A stretch of DNA of 64,000 nt from Crocinitomicaceae bacterium (GTDB lineage Bacteria; Bacteroidota; Bacteroidia; Flavobacteriales_D; Crocinitomicaceae), in NCBI GenBank assembly GCA_024643725.1, contig JAHEMJ010000011.1, positions 1 to 64,000 of the forward strand. Reading direction: 5' to 3'. Below the pieces are notes generated by a model. It was not told the origin of the DNA and ran no database searches. It saw nothing but the letters and a program-made list of their open reading frames with translations. A program made the position numbers and the translations under genes. Within the stretch, counting starts at the first letter, position 1; each line of letters begins with the position of its first letter. Below are positions 17,661-26,001 of the stretch, one piece after another.

Positions 17661-18112
17661 AGTTGGGTTAAATATTCGACATCTACTTCATCAAAGTCGT
17701 TTAGCTTGTCGCTGTCGACATCCAATATACCAAAGACAAATTGATCTTTCATCAAAGGTAAAACCACTTCACTTTTCGATAAATCGCTGCAGGCAATGTG
17801 TCCGGGAAATTGTTTCACGTCAGGCACTAAAACGGCTTCTTTCCTTTGCCATGCTGCTCCGCAAACCCCTTTTCCAAAGGAAATTCGCGTACAAGCAATC
17901 GGACCTTGGAAGGGACCTAGAACAAGTTGATTTCCTTCAACAAGGTAAAATCCAACCCAAAAAAATCCAAACGCTTCTTTCAGTGCAGCGGCTGTATTAG
18001 CTAAATTGGCAATGAACGATGGCTCATGTTCTGTTAACGCTTTGATTTGAGGCAATAACGAAGTGTATTTCTCTTTTTTTGTTTGACCAGAAATGATTAA
18101 TTGCTCGGACAT
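17633..18112 (-). CDS. GAF-domain free methionine-(R)-sulfoxide reductase
   Basis: This 159-residue single-GAF protein matches fRMsr enzymes, which reduce free L-methionine-R-sulfoxide. The fRMsr text is visible: FFWVGFYLVEGNQLVLGPFQG, IACTRISFGKGVCGAAW and FPGHIACSDLSKSEVVLP, carrying three conserved Cys (in ACTRI, GVCG and IACS) that include the catalytic and resolving residues. It is cytoplasmic. The coding end overlaps the start of the Ig-like lipoprotein gene, suggesting cotranscription without an obvious functional link. Confidence 0.88.
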   Translation of the reverse strand: MSEQLIISGQTKKEKYTSLLPQIKALTEHEPSFIANLANTAAALKEAFGFFWVGFYLVEGNQLVLGPFQGPIACTRISFGKGVCGAAWQRKEAVLVPDVKQFPGHIACSDLSKSEVVLPLMKDQFVFGILDVDSDKLNDFDEVDVEYLTQLCTWLVSLH

Positions 18113-18192
18113 ATATCAATTTTAGCAAAAATCACGTTTTTACTCCGATTAATCAAGAATTTTCACGTATATTCATTTTAAAATTATTCCTC

Positions 18193-18918
18193 ATGCTTCA
18201 ACGAATTCAATTTGATAAAGTCTTGTTTTTGGACATCGAAACAGTTCCACAGATCTACCAATACCAAGATTTAGATGAAAAAGGCCAAGAACTTTTTTAT
18301 GCCAAAAATCGCTTTCAAGTTTCTCCTGAAAAAAACATTGAAATGATCTACAATGAAAAGGGAGGCATACTTGCTGAATTTGGAAAAATCGTGTGCATTT
18401 CTGTTGGGATGGTTCGCGATTCTAATACCGGAAAAACCATACGCTTAAAATCGTTTGCCCATGAGGATGAAGAAACCTTATTAAAGCAATTTAAAAAATT
18501 ATTGGAAGACCATTACAACACAAGTTATCATGTCATTTGTGGACACAATTCAAAGGAATTTGACATCCCATATATTTGTCGACGCATGTTGATTAATGGA
18601 ATTTCTTTGCCGTCAATTTTAGACATTGCGGGTAAAAAACCGTGGGAGGTCAATCATTTGGATACATTAGAACTATGGAAATTCGGAGATTACAAAGCCT
18701 TTACATCCTTGGCCTTATTGTGTCATGTGTTTCAGATTCCCACGCCAAAAGACGATATCTCTGGCGCAGATGTGGCAAGGGTTTATTATGAAGAAAAGGC
18801 CTTAGATCGCATTCGAATTTATTGCGAAAAGGATGTTGTCGCCTTGATTCAACTGTTGCTTAAAATGCGAGGAGATGGACTTGTGGAAGATGCCAATATT
18901 AGTTCAGCGAGCGAATAG
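18193..18918 (+). CDS. PolB-like 3'-5' exonuclease
   Basis: This 241-residue DnaQ-fold protein has the three exonuclease motifs: Exo I FLDIETVP (Asp/Glu), Exo II CGHNSKEFDIPYICRR (Asp) and Exo III CEKDVVALIQL (Asp near 220). This belongs to the stand-alone 'predicted PolB exonuclease-like' family common in Bacteroidetes. Four acidic metal ligands are present, so it should be active; the nucleic acid target is unknown. It precedes ruvC by 72 bp. Confidence 0.87.
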   Translation: MLQRIQFDKVLFLDIETVPQIYQYQDLDEKGQELFYAKNRFQVSPEKNIEMIYNEKGGILAEFGKIVCISVGMVRDSNTGKTIRLKSFAHEDEETLLKQFKKLLEDHYNTSYHVICGHNSKEFDIPYICRRMLINGISLPSILDIAGKKPWEVNHLDTLELWKFGDYKAFTSLALLCHVFQIPTPKDDISGADVARVYYEEKALDRIRIYCEKDVVALIQLLLKMRGDGLVEDANISSASE

Positions 18919-18990
18919 CACAACTTTCAAGACAGCCTAATCGCGTAGGTTTGCAAACAATCACTAGCTTTAGACCCGAATTAACGAACG

Positions 18991-19551
18991 ATGACAGAAG
19001 ACAAGATTATTCTTGGAATTGACCCTGGAACCACGGTGATGGGTTACGGACTTATTCATGTGAAAAAGAATCAACTGCATATGTTGAATTTCGGTGTGAT
19101 TCAATTAAGCAAATTGGAAAATCATCCGGATCGTTTAAAGCGAATATTAGACCGATTGAATGGACTTATTGAAGAATACAAACCGGATGAAATGGCCATC
19201 GAAGCTCCCTTTTTCGGGAAAAATGTACAGTCCATGTTGAAACTAGGCAGAGCTCAAGGAGTGGCCATTGCTGCTTGCCTAAATCACAACATTCCGTTCG
19301 AGGAATACACACCAAGACGCATTAAACAGTCCATTACGGGAAGCGGTGCTGCATCAAAAGAACAAGTTGCTGCGATGCTACAAAAAATGCTGAATTTTCA
19401 AGACATGCCAAAATACCTAGATGCAACGGATGGATTAGCGGCAGCTGTTTGTCACCATTTCTCTAAAGGAATCGGAGAACACAATAAAGTAAAGGGAGAT
19501 TCTTGGACAGCTTTTTTAAGTCAAAATCCAAAACGTCTTAAATCGAAATAG
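18991..19551 (+). CDS. ruvC: Holliday junction endonuclease RuvC
   Basis: RuvC resolves Holliday junctions as a dimer. The 186-residue protein has the metal-binding acids in the family places: ILGIDPGTTVMGYGLI (Asp11), MAIEAPFFG (Glu), and the C-terminal DATDGLAAAVCHHF, with catalytic Asp residues. The basic YTPRRIKQSITGSGAASKEQV segment that contacts DNA is also present. YdeI-like and rnhA genes follow closely, so it may be part of a short operon; ruvA and ruvB are not in the window. Confidence 0.97.
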   Translation: MTEDKIILGIDPGTTVMGYGLIHVKKNQLHMLNFGVIQLSKLENHPDRLKRILDRLNGLIEEYKPDEMAIEAPFFGKNVQSMLKLGRAQGVAIAACLNHNIPFEEYTPRRIKQSITGSGAASKEQVAAMLQKMLNFQDMPKYLDATDGLAAAVCHHFSKGIGEHNKVKGDSWTAFLSQNPKRLKSK

Positions 19552-19554
19552 GGA

Positions 19555-20163
19555 ATGGAAGCGAATCCAAGAGTTGATGCTTTTATTGAAAAATCGGCGG
19601 ATTTTGCCAAGCCGATATTAATGGAACTTCGCGCAATCATTCAGGAGGCTAATCCCGAAATCCAAGAAACATGGAAGTGGAGTTTTCCAGCCTATACGTG
19701 GAAGGGAAAGCTCATCTGTTCCTACAGTGCATTCAAAGCACATTGCGCATTTGGATTCTGGTTAACCAAACAGTTGTCTGACCCATACCGCATTTTGGAA
19801 CAAACGGAAAAATCAGCCATGGGAAGTCTTGGACGTATAACGCATATTGACCAACTTCCAGAAAGACAAATTCTCATAGCCTACATTCAAGAGGCGATTT
19901 CGCTGTCTGAAAAAGGCGTGAAAATGGAGAAAAAACCACCTACTCAAACATGGAATAAATCGAGTCGGGATTTTCAGGAATATTTCGGGGAAATGAACGA
20001 GCAAGCCGCTTCATTTGACCAGTTGAGTCCCTCGCAAAGAAAGGAATATATCCTCTGGATTGAAGACGCGAAAACAGAAGTAACGAAAACCAAACGCATA
20101 CAAACAATGATGGAAAATCTCCTAGAGAATAAGTCCATGCATTGGAAATACAACAAAAAATAA
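19555..20163 (+). CDS. YdeI/OmpD-associated family protein (DUF1801 plus OmdA)
   Basis: This 202-residue protein has an N-terminal DUF1801 domain (residues 5-110; WKWSFPAYTWKGKLICSYSA, HCAFGFWL) and a C-terminal OmdA-like helical segment (LSPSQRKEYILWIEDAKTEV followed by KTKRIQTMMENL). Proteins with this arrangement are named YdeI/OmpD-associated or bacteriocin-protection proteins, but the biochemical role is not settled. It starts 3 bp behind ruvC and its stop overlaps the rnhA ATG. Confidence 0.78.
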   Translation: MEANPRVDAFIEKSADFAKPILMELRAIIQEANPEIQETWKWSFPAYTWKGKLICSYSAFKAHCAFGFWLTKQLSDPYRILEQTEKSAMGSLGRITHIDQLPERQILIAYIQEAISLSEKGVKMEKKPPTQTWNKSSRDFQEYFGEMNEQAASFDQLSPSQRKEYILWIEDAKTEVTKTKRIQTMMENLLENKSMHWKYNKK

Positions 20164-20624
20164 TGTCGGAAATAAAAGTTTTTACAGATGGTTCTTCACG
20201 TGGTAATCCAGGTCCAGGTGGCTATGGTGCGATCTTGATTTTCGGAAGCCAACGCAAAGAGTTGTCAGAAGGATTCCGTAAAACAACAAACAATCGCATG
20301 GAACTCATGGCTGTCTGTGTTGCCTTAGAAAAAATAAAGGCGACCAAATACCCGGTGACCGTATATTCCGATTCAAAATATGTCATTGACTCTATCACCA
20401 AAGGTTGGGTTTTTGGCTGGGTGAAAAAGAACTTTAAGGACAAAAAAAACAAAGATCTTTGGTTACGCTACTTGGAATCACACAAACGATTGAACATCAA
20501 CTATGTTTGGGTGAAAGGACATGCGGGACATCCTGAAAATGAGCGTTGTGATGAACTGGCAGTTCAAGCAGCATTACAAGGACCACATTCCATCGATGCG
20601 GTTTTTGAACAGGAAGCGCGTTAG
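20163..20624 (+). CDS. rnhA: Ribonuclease HI
   Basis: RNase HI cuts the RNA strand of RNA/DNA hybrids. I start at the ATG at 20163, which shares a base with the upstream stop codon (TAATG) and gives the usual [21 protein letters not shown]-terminus; an in-frame ATG at 20142 would add seven residues lying inside the previous gene. The DEDD catalytic set is present: [19 protein letters not shown] and [18 protein letters not shown]. The 3' end overlaps convergent metH by 4 bp. Confidence 0.95.
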   Translation: MSEIKVFTDGSSRGNPGPGGYGAILIFGSQRKELSEGFRKTTNNRMELMAVCVALEKIKATKYPVTVYSDSKYVIDSITKGWVFGWVKKNFKDKKNKDLWLRYLESHKRLNINYVWVKGHAGHPENERCDELAVQAALQGPHSIDAVFEQEAR

Positions 20625-23272
20625 ACCAATACGGACGAATACCATCTGGCAATGGTGTCGAAGGACTCATTTTTGCGTTTCGCCATATCGTAAACCTGCT
20701 CTTCAGTTATTTTTCCTAAGCCAAAATATTTCGCGTCGGGATGGGCAAAATACCAACCACTGACAGATGATGCCGGGGTCATAGCCAAGCTTTCTGTCAA
20801 GCTTACTCCCAGTTTTTCGGTGGCATTCAATAGGTCAAAAATGCTATTTTTTTCCAAATGGTCAGGACAGGCTGGATAGCCAGGTGCAGGACGAATTCCT
20901 CGGTATTTTTCTTGAATTAATTCATCATTGCTGAAAGATTTCGCTGCTTCGTAGCCCCAATATTCTTCTCGAACAAGTTGGTGTAAATATTCAGCCAATG
21001 CTTCGGCCAATCGGTCTGCAAGTGCTTTCACCATGATGGAACTATAATCATCGTGATCCGCTTCGAATCGTTCAATGTGCTCCTCTAAACCAATCCCAGT
21101 TGTGACGACAAATGCGCCAATGTAATCTTGAATCTTCGATTCCTTCGGGGCGATATAATCCGAAAGCGCAATGTTTGCTTGTCCGCTCGCTTTTTTTGTT
21201 TGCTGACGCAACGTACGTTGGACAAATACCGACTGATCTTTCCAAATCTCAATGTCATCTCCAACACTGTTTGCCGGAAATAATCCAAAAATAGCTTTGG
21301 CTTCCACCCAAGATTCACGAACCATCTGAGTCAACATAACCTGTGCATCTTCAAACAGTTTGGTCGCCTCCTCACCAACAACTTCATCACTTAAAATAGC
21401 GGGATATTTTCCGTGAAGTTCCCATGTTTGGAAAAAAGGAGTCCAATCGATATAGGGAACAAGTTCTACCAATGGGACATCCAAAGTTTGAACGCCAAGT
21501 TGTTTCGGAGTGGCAACCGTTTTGTCATTGAAGGCAAGTACAAGTTTATTTTCACGCGCATCGCTTAAGTTCAGTAGTTCTTTTGCAGCGCGGTGTTTTT
21601 CGTGGTGTGTTCGAACACGACTGTATTCCTCTTTCAATTGTTCGATAAAAGCTTCCTTCTTTGTTCCAAGTAAGCTTTCTACCACTGTTACAGAACGCGA
21701 TGCATCCAATACGTGAACCGCTTGTCCGGAAGTGTAGAACTGATCAATTTTGACCGCTGTATGTACTTTCGAAGTTGTTGCTCCTCCAATCAACAGGGGA
21801 ATCGTTAATCCTGCACGTTCCATTTCTTTGGCCATATGCACCATTTCATCCAAACTAGGCGTAATGAGTCCACTTAATCCAATGACATCCACTTTTTCTG
21901 CAATGGCCGTTTGAATGATTTTCTCTGCTGGAACCATGACGCCCAAGTCGAGCACTTCATAGTTATTGCAAGCCAAGACAACGCCAACAATGTTTTTACC
22001 GATGTCATGAACATCTCCTTTGACAGTCGCCATGAGTATTTTTCCTGCAAAGGAACTTTTTCCGTCCTTCTCAGCTTCGATAAATGGAAGAAGGTAAGCC
22101 ACCGCTTTTTTCATCACACGTGCGGACTTTACTACCTGCGGCAAGAACATTTTGCCACTACCGAACAAGTCTCCAACGGTGTTCATACCATCCATCAATG
22201 GTCCTTCAATGACTTCAATTGGACGTGCATACAAATGGCGGCATTCTTCCACATCTTCATCGATGTATTCAACAAGTCCTTTCACCAAAGCATAAGAAAG
22301 TCGTTCTTTGACATTTGCTTCGCGCCAACTTAAGTCCACCTCTTTTTTCTTTCCATCACCCTTCACCGTTTCCGCTAGTTCAAGCAAGCGTTCGGTCGCA
22401 TCTGGACGTCGATTTAAAAGAACATCTTCCACATATGTCAAAAGGGTTGGATCAATGTCGCTATATACTTCAAGCATACTCGGATTTACAATTCCCATGT
22501 CCATTCCGTTGGAAATGGCATGAAATAAAAAGGCCGAATGCATCGCTTCGCGCACTTTGTTGTTTCCTCGAAAGGAAAAGGAGACATTCGATACGCCACC
22601 ACTCACGTGTGCTCCCGGTAGATTTTCACGGATCCATTTTGTCGCTCTAAAAAAGTCTAGCGCATTGTTATTATGTTCTTCCATTCCAGTGGCAACTGGA
22701 AAAATATTCGGGTCAAAAATGATGTCTTCACATGGGAATCCAACGGATTTAGTCAATATATCGTAAGAACGTTGACAGATTTCAATGCGTCGTTCATAGC
22801 TATCTGCTTGACCATTTTCATCAAATGCCATGACGATCACGGCCGCACCATAACGTTTGATTTTTTTTGCTTGCGCAATGAATTGTTCTTCTCCTTCTTT
22901 CAGTGAAATGGAGTTGACAACACCTTTGCCTTGAATGCATTTCAATCCAGCTTCGATGATCTCCCATTTGGAGGAATCGATCATAATTGGAACGCGCGCA
23001 ATGTCCGGTTCTGAAGCGATGAGGTTCAAAAAACGAATCATGGACTCTTTTCCATCGATCATTCCTTCATCCATATTGATGTCGATGATTTGAGCGCCTC
23101 CTTCCACTTGTTCGCGGGCAACGGCAAGTGCGGCGTCGAAATCTCCTTCTTGAATCATGCGAAGAAAGGCACGAGATCCTGTTACATTGGTGCGTTCACC
23201 AATATTGATAAAGTTGCTTTCAGGACTGACGATTAATGGTTCTAATCCAGATAATTTTAACGAATGTGTCAT
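20621..23272 (-). CDS. metH: Methionine synthase, folate/cobalamin/activation part
   Basis: This 883-residue protein carries the last three modules of cobalamin-dependent methionine synthase: a pterin-binding domain (about 15-270; [16 protein letters not shown]), a B12-binding cap and Rossmann domain with the axial-ligand motif [24 protein letters not shown] and LLIGGATTS, and a C-terminal SAM-dependent reactivation domain ([12 protein letters not shown]). The homocysteine-binding domain is a separate gene immediately upstream in the same frame, with only GAC TTA AAA between that gene's TAA stop and this ATG. Both lie downstream of a SAM-I riboswitch. It converges on rnhA with a 4-bp overlap. 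Confidence 0.95.
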   Translation of the reverse strand: MTHSLKLSGLEPLIVSPESNFINIGERTNVTGSRAFLRMIQEGDFDAALAVAREQVEGGAQIIDINMDEGMIDGKESMIRFLNLIASEPDIARVPIMIDSSKWEIIEAGLKCIQGKGVVNSISLKEGEEQFIAQAKKIKRYGAAVIVMAFDENGQADSYERRIEICQRSYDILTKSVGFPCEDIIFDPNIFPVATGMEEHNNNALDFFRATKWIRENLPGAHVSGGVSNVSFSFRGNNKVREAMHSAFLFHAISNGMDMGIVNPSMLEVYSDIDPTLLTYVEDVLLNRRPDATERLLELAETVKGDGKKKEVDLSWREANVKERLSYALVKGLVEYIDEDVEECRHLYARPIEVIEGPLMDGMNTVGDLFGSGKMFLPQVVKSARVMKKAVAYLLPFIEAEKDGKSSFAGKILMATVKGDVHDIGKNIVGVVLACNNYEVLDLGVMVPAEKIIQTAIAEKVDVIGLSGLITPSLDEMVHMAKEMERAGLTIPLLIGGATTSKVHTAVKIDQFYTSGQAVHVLDASRSVTVVESLLGTKKEAFIEQLKEEYSRVRTHHEKHRAAKELLNLSDARENKLVLAFNDKTVATPKQLGVQTLDVPLVELVPYIDWTPFFQTWELHGKYPAILSDEVVGEEATKLFEDAQVMLTQMVRESWVEAKAIFGLFPANSVGDDIEIWKDQSVFVQRTLRQQTKKASGQANIALSDYIAPKESKIQDYIGAFVVTTGIGLEEHIERFEADHDDYSSIMVKALADRLAEALAEYLHQLVREEYWGYEAAKSFSNDELIQEKYRGIRPAPGYPACPDHLEKNSIFDLLNATEKLGVSLTESLAMTPASSVSGWYFAHPDAKYFGLGKITEEQVYDMAKRKNESFDTIARWYSSVLV

Positions 23273-23281
23273 TTTTAAGTC

Positions 23282-24280
23282 TTATTTGGATAAATCTGCA
23301 ACGATCGGACGCGGACTAAATTCTTTGGCGATTTCGGCAATGGCTCGAATGTGATCAGGTGTTGTTCCACAGCAACCCCCAACAATATTCACCAATCCTT
23401 CTTCTAAAAAGCCACGAATTTGTTGAGCCATCATTTGCGGACTCTCATCGTATTGTCCAAATTCATTTGGCAGTCCAGCATTTGGATGAGCGCTTACCGC
23501 AAATGTCGATTGCTCATCGAGTATTTGTAAATATGGACGCATCATGGACGCCCCTAAAGCGCAATTCAATCCAATGGAAAGCAAGGGCATGTGTGACAAC
23601 GATATTAAAAATGCTTCGGTAGTTTGTCCAGTTAATGTGCGGCCACTTTGATCCGTGATTGTCCCCGAAACCATAATGGGAACTTTCATCCCGCGTTCGT
23701 CAAACACTTCATCGATTGCGTACAATGCGGCCTTCGCATTCAAGGTGTCGAAAATCGTTTCTACTAATAAAATATCAACACAACCATCCAACAAGGCATG
23801 CACTTGTTGCTTGTAAGCAACTACTAAATCATCAAAGCTAACCGCTCTAAATCCTGGATCATTGACATCCGGAGAAATGGATGCGGTGCGATTCGTTGGG
23901 CCAATCGACCCAGCGACGAAACGCTTACGATCGGTAAACTCTGCACATACTTCTTTGGCGATTTTGGCACTTTCGAAATTGATGTGATATACGGCATGCT
24001 CTAACCCGTAATCTGCCTGTGCAATGGTAGTCCCAGAGAAGGTATTCGTTTCTATGATGTCTGCCCCAGCCTGTAAATATTGTCGGTGAATGTCCTTGAT
24101 GATTTCAGGTCGCGTAATGGATAACAAATCGTTGTTTCCTTTCAATGACTTATCGTGCTGTTCGAAGGCTCCCTCTCGGAAGTCGAATTCCTCCAAATGA
24201 TGCCGTTGAATCATGGTACCCATGGCTCCGTCTAAAACTAAAATGCGGGTAGCTAATGCTGTTTCTAAATCGCTTTTCAT
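23282..24280 (-). CDS. metH: Methionine synthase, homocysteine-binding (S-methyltransferase) part
   Basis: This 332-residue barrel is the first module of MetH. Visible marks are [12 protein letters not shown] at the N-terminus, [40 protein letters not shown], and the zinc ligands Cys in GLNCALGA and the CC pair in [11 protein letters not shown]. It ends in TAA and the next gene restarts four codons later in the same frame. Two-gene MetH is known in several Bacteroidetes, so I regard it as functional rather than broken. Expression is expected to fall when SAM is high, through the leader riboswitch. Confidence 0.93.
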   Translation of the reverse strand: MKSDLETALATRILVLDGAMGTMIQRHHLEEFDFREGAFEQHDKSLKGNNDLLSITRPEIIKDIHRQYLQAGADIIETNTFSGTTIAQADYGLEHAVYHINFESAKIAKEVCAEFTDRKRFVAGSIGPTNRTASISPDVNDPGFRAVSFDDLVVAYKQQVHALLDGCVDILLVETIFDTLNAKAALYAIDEVFDERGMKVPIMVSGTITDQSGRTLTGQTTEAFLISLSHMPLLSIGLNCALGASMMRPYLQILDEQSTFAVSAHPNAGLPNEFGQYDESPQMMAQQIRGFLEEGLVNIVGGCCGTTPDHIRAIAEIAKEFSPRPIVADLSK

Positions 24281-24325
24281 ATATGTGTAATACCAAAGAA
24301 ATGTGTCGGAAACAGTAGCGTTTCA

Positions 24326-24427
24326 ACTTATCTTTTTCCATGAACATGGAATCGGATTTGGCACCTTTTCCCTGAGGCAGGTTGCCAAGGTTTCGTAGGG
24401 CCAGTCCCTCCACCTTTCTTTATAAGT
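24326..24427 (-). promoter_or_regulatory. SAM-I (S-box) riboswitch controlling metH genes
   Basis: Read on the minus strand, this 102-nt leader has the S-box landmarks in order: ACTTAT opening P1, GAAAGGTGGAGGGACTGGCC, CGAAACCTTGGCAACC, AGGTGCCAAATCC, a short P4-like hairpin (CCATGTTCATGG) and closing ATAAGT of P1. It sits 45 nt upstream of the metH start. No T-rich terminator hairpin was seen between P1 and the ATG, so control may be at translation or through another structure. Family RF00162 by motif, to be confirmed by a covariance-model search. Confidence 0.92.
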
Positions 24428-24448
24428 TTATTTTAATGAACGTGAGGA

Positions 24449-24456
24449 CAAAATTA
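24449..24456 (-). promoter_or_regulatory. -7 promoter element of the riboswitch-metH transcript
   Basis: TAATTTTG on the minus strand lies 21 nt upstream of the first base of riboswitch P1, the right place for its promoter. No clear -33 was found at the usual distance. Confidence 0.5.
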
Positions 24457-24489
24457 CGTCAAAATTCCTTTTTTCACTAATTTTCAAAC

Positions 24490-24858
24490 ATGAAACACAC
24501 AAACTTCTTCCAATCATTGACTACGGCATTCATTGGCATTCGTTCGCTTCTGCAAGAAAGTCGAAACGCTCGAATTCAAGGGATTGTTTTTATAGCTACC
24601 TGTTTGCTGGGTCTCCTACTGAAAATCGATGCTACAGAATGGCTTTGGGTACTCGCTTGCAGTTCAGTTGTACTCGCCTTGGAGGCGGTAAATACCAGTA
24701 TGGAACAGTTGGCTGATTTGTACACAACGGAGTATCATCCGAAAATTAAATTCGTAAAGGACATCGCCGCAGGATCGGTGTTAATCGCCAGTTTTAGTGC
24801 ACTCATCATCGGGCTTGTGATTTTCATTCCGCATTTACGCACATTGTTTTCGGTTTAG
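24490..24858 (+). CDS. dgkA: Diacylglycerol/undecaprenol kinase family protein
   Basis: This 122-residue integral membrane kinase has the DgkA-family pattern: basic N-terminus with SRNARIQG, three membrane segments, the catalytic LEAVNTSMEQLADL motif and KDIAAGSVL. It has an extra first Asn/Arg segment like Gram-positive-type undecaprenol kinases, so whether the lipid substrate is diacylglycerol or undecaprenol is undecided. It converges on dprA, overlapping by 24 bp at the 3' ends, and diverges from metH. Confidence 0.88.
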   Translation: MKHTNFFQSLTTAFIGIRSLLQESRNARIQGIVFIATCLLGLLLKIDATEWLWVLACSSVVLALEAVNTSMEQLADLYTTEYHPKIKFVKDIAAGSVLIASFSALIIGLVIFIPHLRTLFSV

Positions 24859-25938
24859 TTTGTAACGACTCCCCGCCATTCCTTTCATGACATTCTTCAT
24901 CTCCAATTGAAAAAGTACCACGTTTAATTGCGAGGTGCTCAGGCCACTTTTCAAGGCAATTGTATCGATGTGCAGTTCGCCCTCCATTTCGAGCAACGAA
25001 TAAATGCGCTGCTCTATGTCCGTTAAGTCTGGAAATAATTCCAATTGCTGAACAGCCGTTTCATACCCCCAGTTCATGAAGTCAAGGAAGTCTTGTCCGT
25101 TTTGAATCAAATGAGCCTTCTGTTTTTGGATCAGCCAATTACAGCCTTCTGATTGTTCCTGTTGCACGTTTCCGGGAAAAGCAAACACATCGCGATTGTA
25201 ATCATTGCCCAATTCTGCAGTGATCATAGACCCTCCTTTCTTTTTGCTCTCCACCACAATGATGGCATCTGAAAGTCCGGCGATAATTCGGTTTCTCATG
25301 GGGAAATTCATGCGGTCAGGTTTGGTGCCAACAAGAAATTCACTAATCCATCCGCCGTTTTCCAACATTTGTTCTGCTACCTTCCGATGTTCGTACGGAT
25401 AAATACGATCCAAACTATGTCCAAAAACACCGAGATTAAAAATGCCTTTTTCGACACAGGTTTGATGGACGTGAATGTCCACACCATAAGCCAATCCACT
25501 GATAATGGATAAGTCCTTTGATTGAATGGTTTCTAATAGTTCTTCCACGAGCAACTTTCCGTAGGATGTTTGATTGCGCGTGCCAACAATAGAAACCGTT
25601 TTCTGTGGATTACTGTCGACTAATCCTTTGGTGAAAATGACGATGGGCGCGTCAGGACATTGGCGCAAGCGACGTGGATAATCATTGTCCATGAAAAAGT
25701 GTGTTTGAATCTGATGTTTTTCATTGAACAACAGCTGTTTTTCCGCCAGTTGTAAAGCCTGTTCTCGGTTCATTTCGCTTAATCGTGTCATTGGTATCCC
25801 CGTTTGCAAATGCAGCTCTTTCATGGAAAGTGTAAATAAATCTGAAATGGACCCCACTTTGCCAAGAAGCTGTGTAGCCCTTGTCGGACCAATGCCTTTC
25901 AGCTGTCCAAGTGCGATTTTGAAGTGTTCGTACGGCAT
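24835..25938 (-). CDS. dprA: DNA-processing protein DprA
   Basis: DprA loads RecA on incoming single-stranded DNA during natural transformation. The 367-residue protein has an N-terminal helix-hairpin-helix/SAM-like part (LGQLKGIGPTRATQLL), the Rossmann-like core with VGTRNQTSYG, SGLAYGVDIHVHQ, FGHSLDRIYPYEH, FPMRNRIIAGLS, VVESKKKGGSMITAELG, and a C-terminal winged-helix DprA-WH domain (IDTIALKSGLSTSQLNVVLFQLEM). Other competence genes are not in the window; recA lies at 61843. Confidence 0.95.
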   Translation of the reverse strand: MPYEHFKIALGQLKGIGPTRATQLLGKVGSISDLFTLSMKELHLQTGIPMTRLSEMNREQALQLAEKQLLFNEKHQIQTHFFMDNDYPRRLRQCPDAPIVIFTKGLVDSNPQKTVSIVGTRNQTSYGKLLVEELLETIQSKDLSIISGLAYGVDIHVHQTCVEKGIFNLGVFGHSLDRIYPYEHRKVAEQMLENGGWISEFLVGTKPDRMNFPMRNRIIAGLSDAIIVVESKKKGGSMITAELGNDYNRDVFAFPGNVQQEQSEGCNWLIQKQKAHLIQNGQDFLDFMNWGYETAVQQLELFPDLTDIEQRIYSLLEMEGELHIDTIALKSGLSTSQLNVVLFQLEMKNVMKGMAGSRYKLNRKQCA

Positions 25939-26001
25939 AAAATTGAAAAAAATGATTAGTTTCGTTACATTAAGTTAACAAAAAACCACTGCTTTTTTCG
26001 C

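Noticed and set aside
22308-22906. Several 70-110 codon frames antisense to metH
   Set aside because: Shadows of a strongly conserved gene on the other strand.
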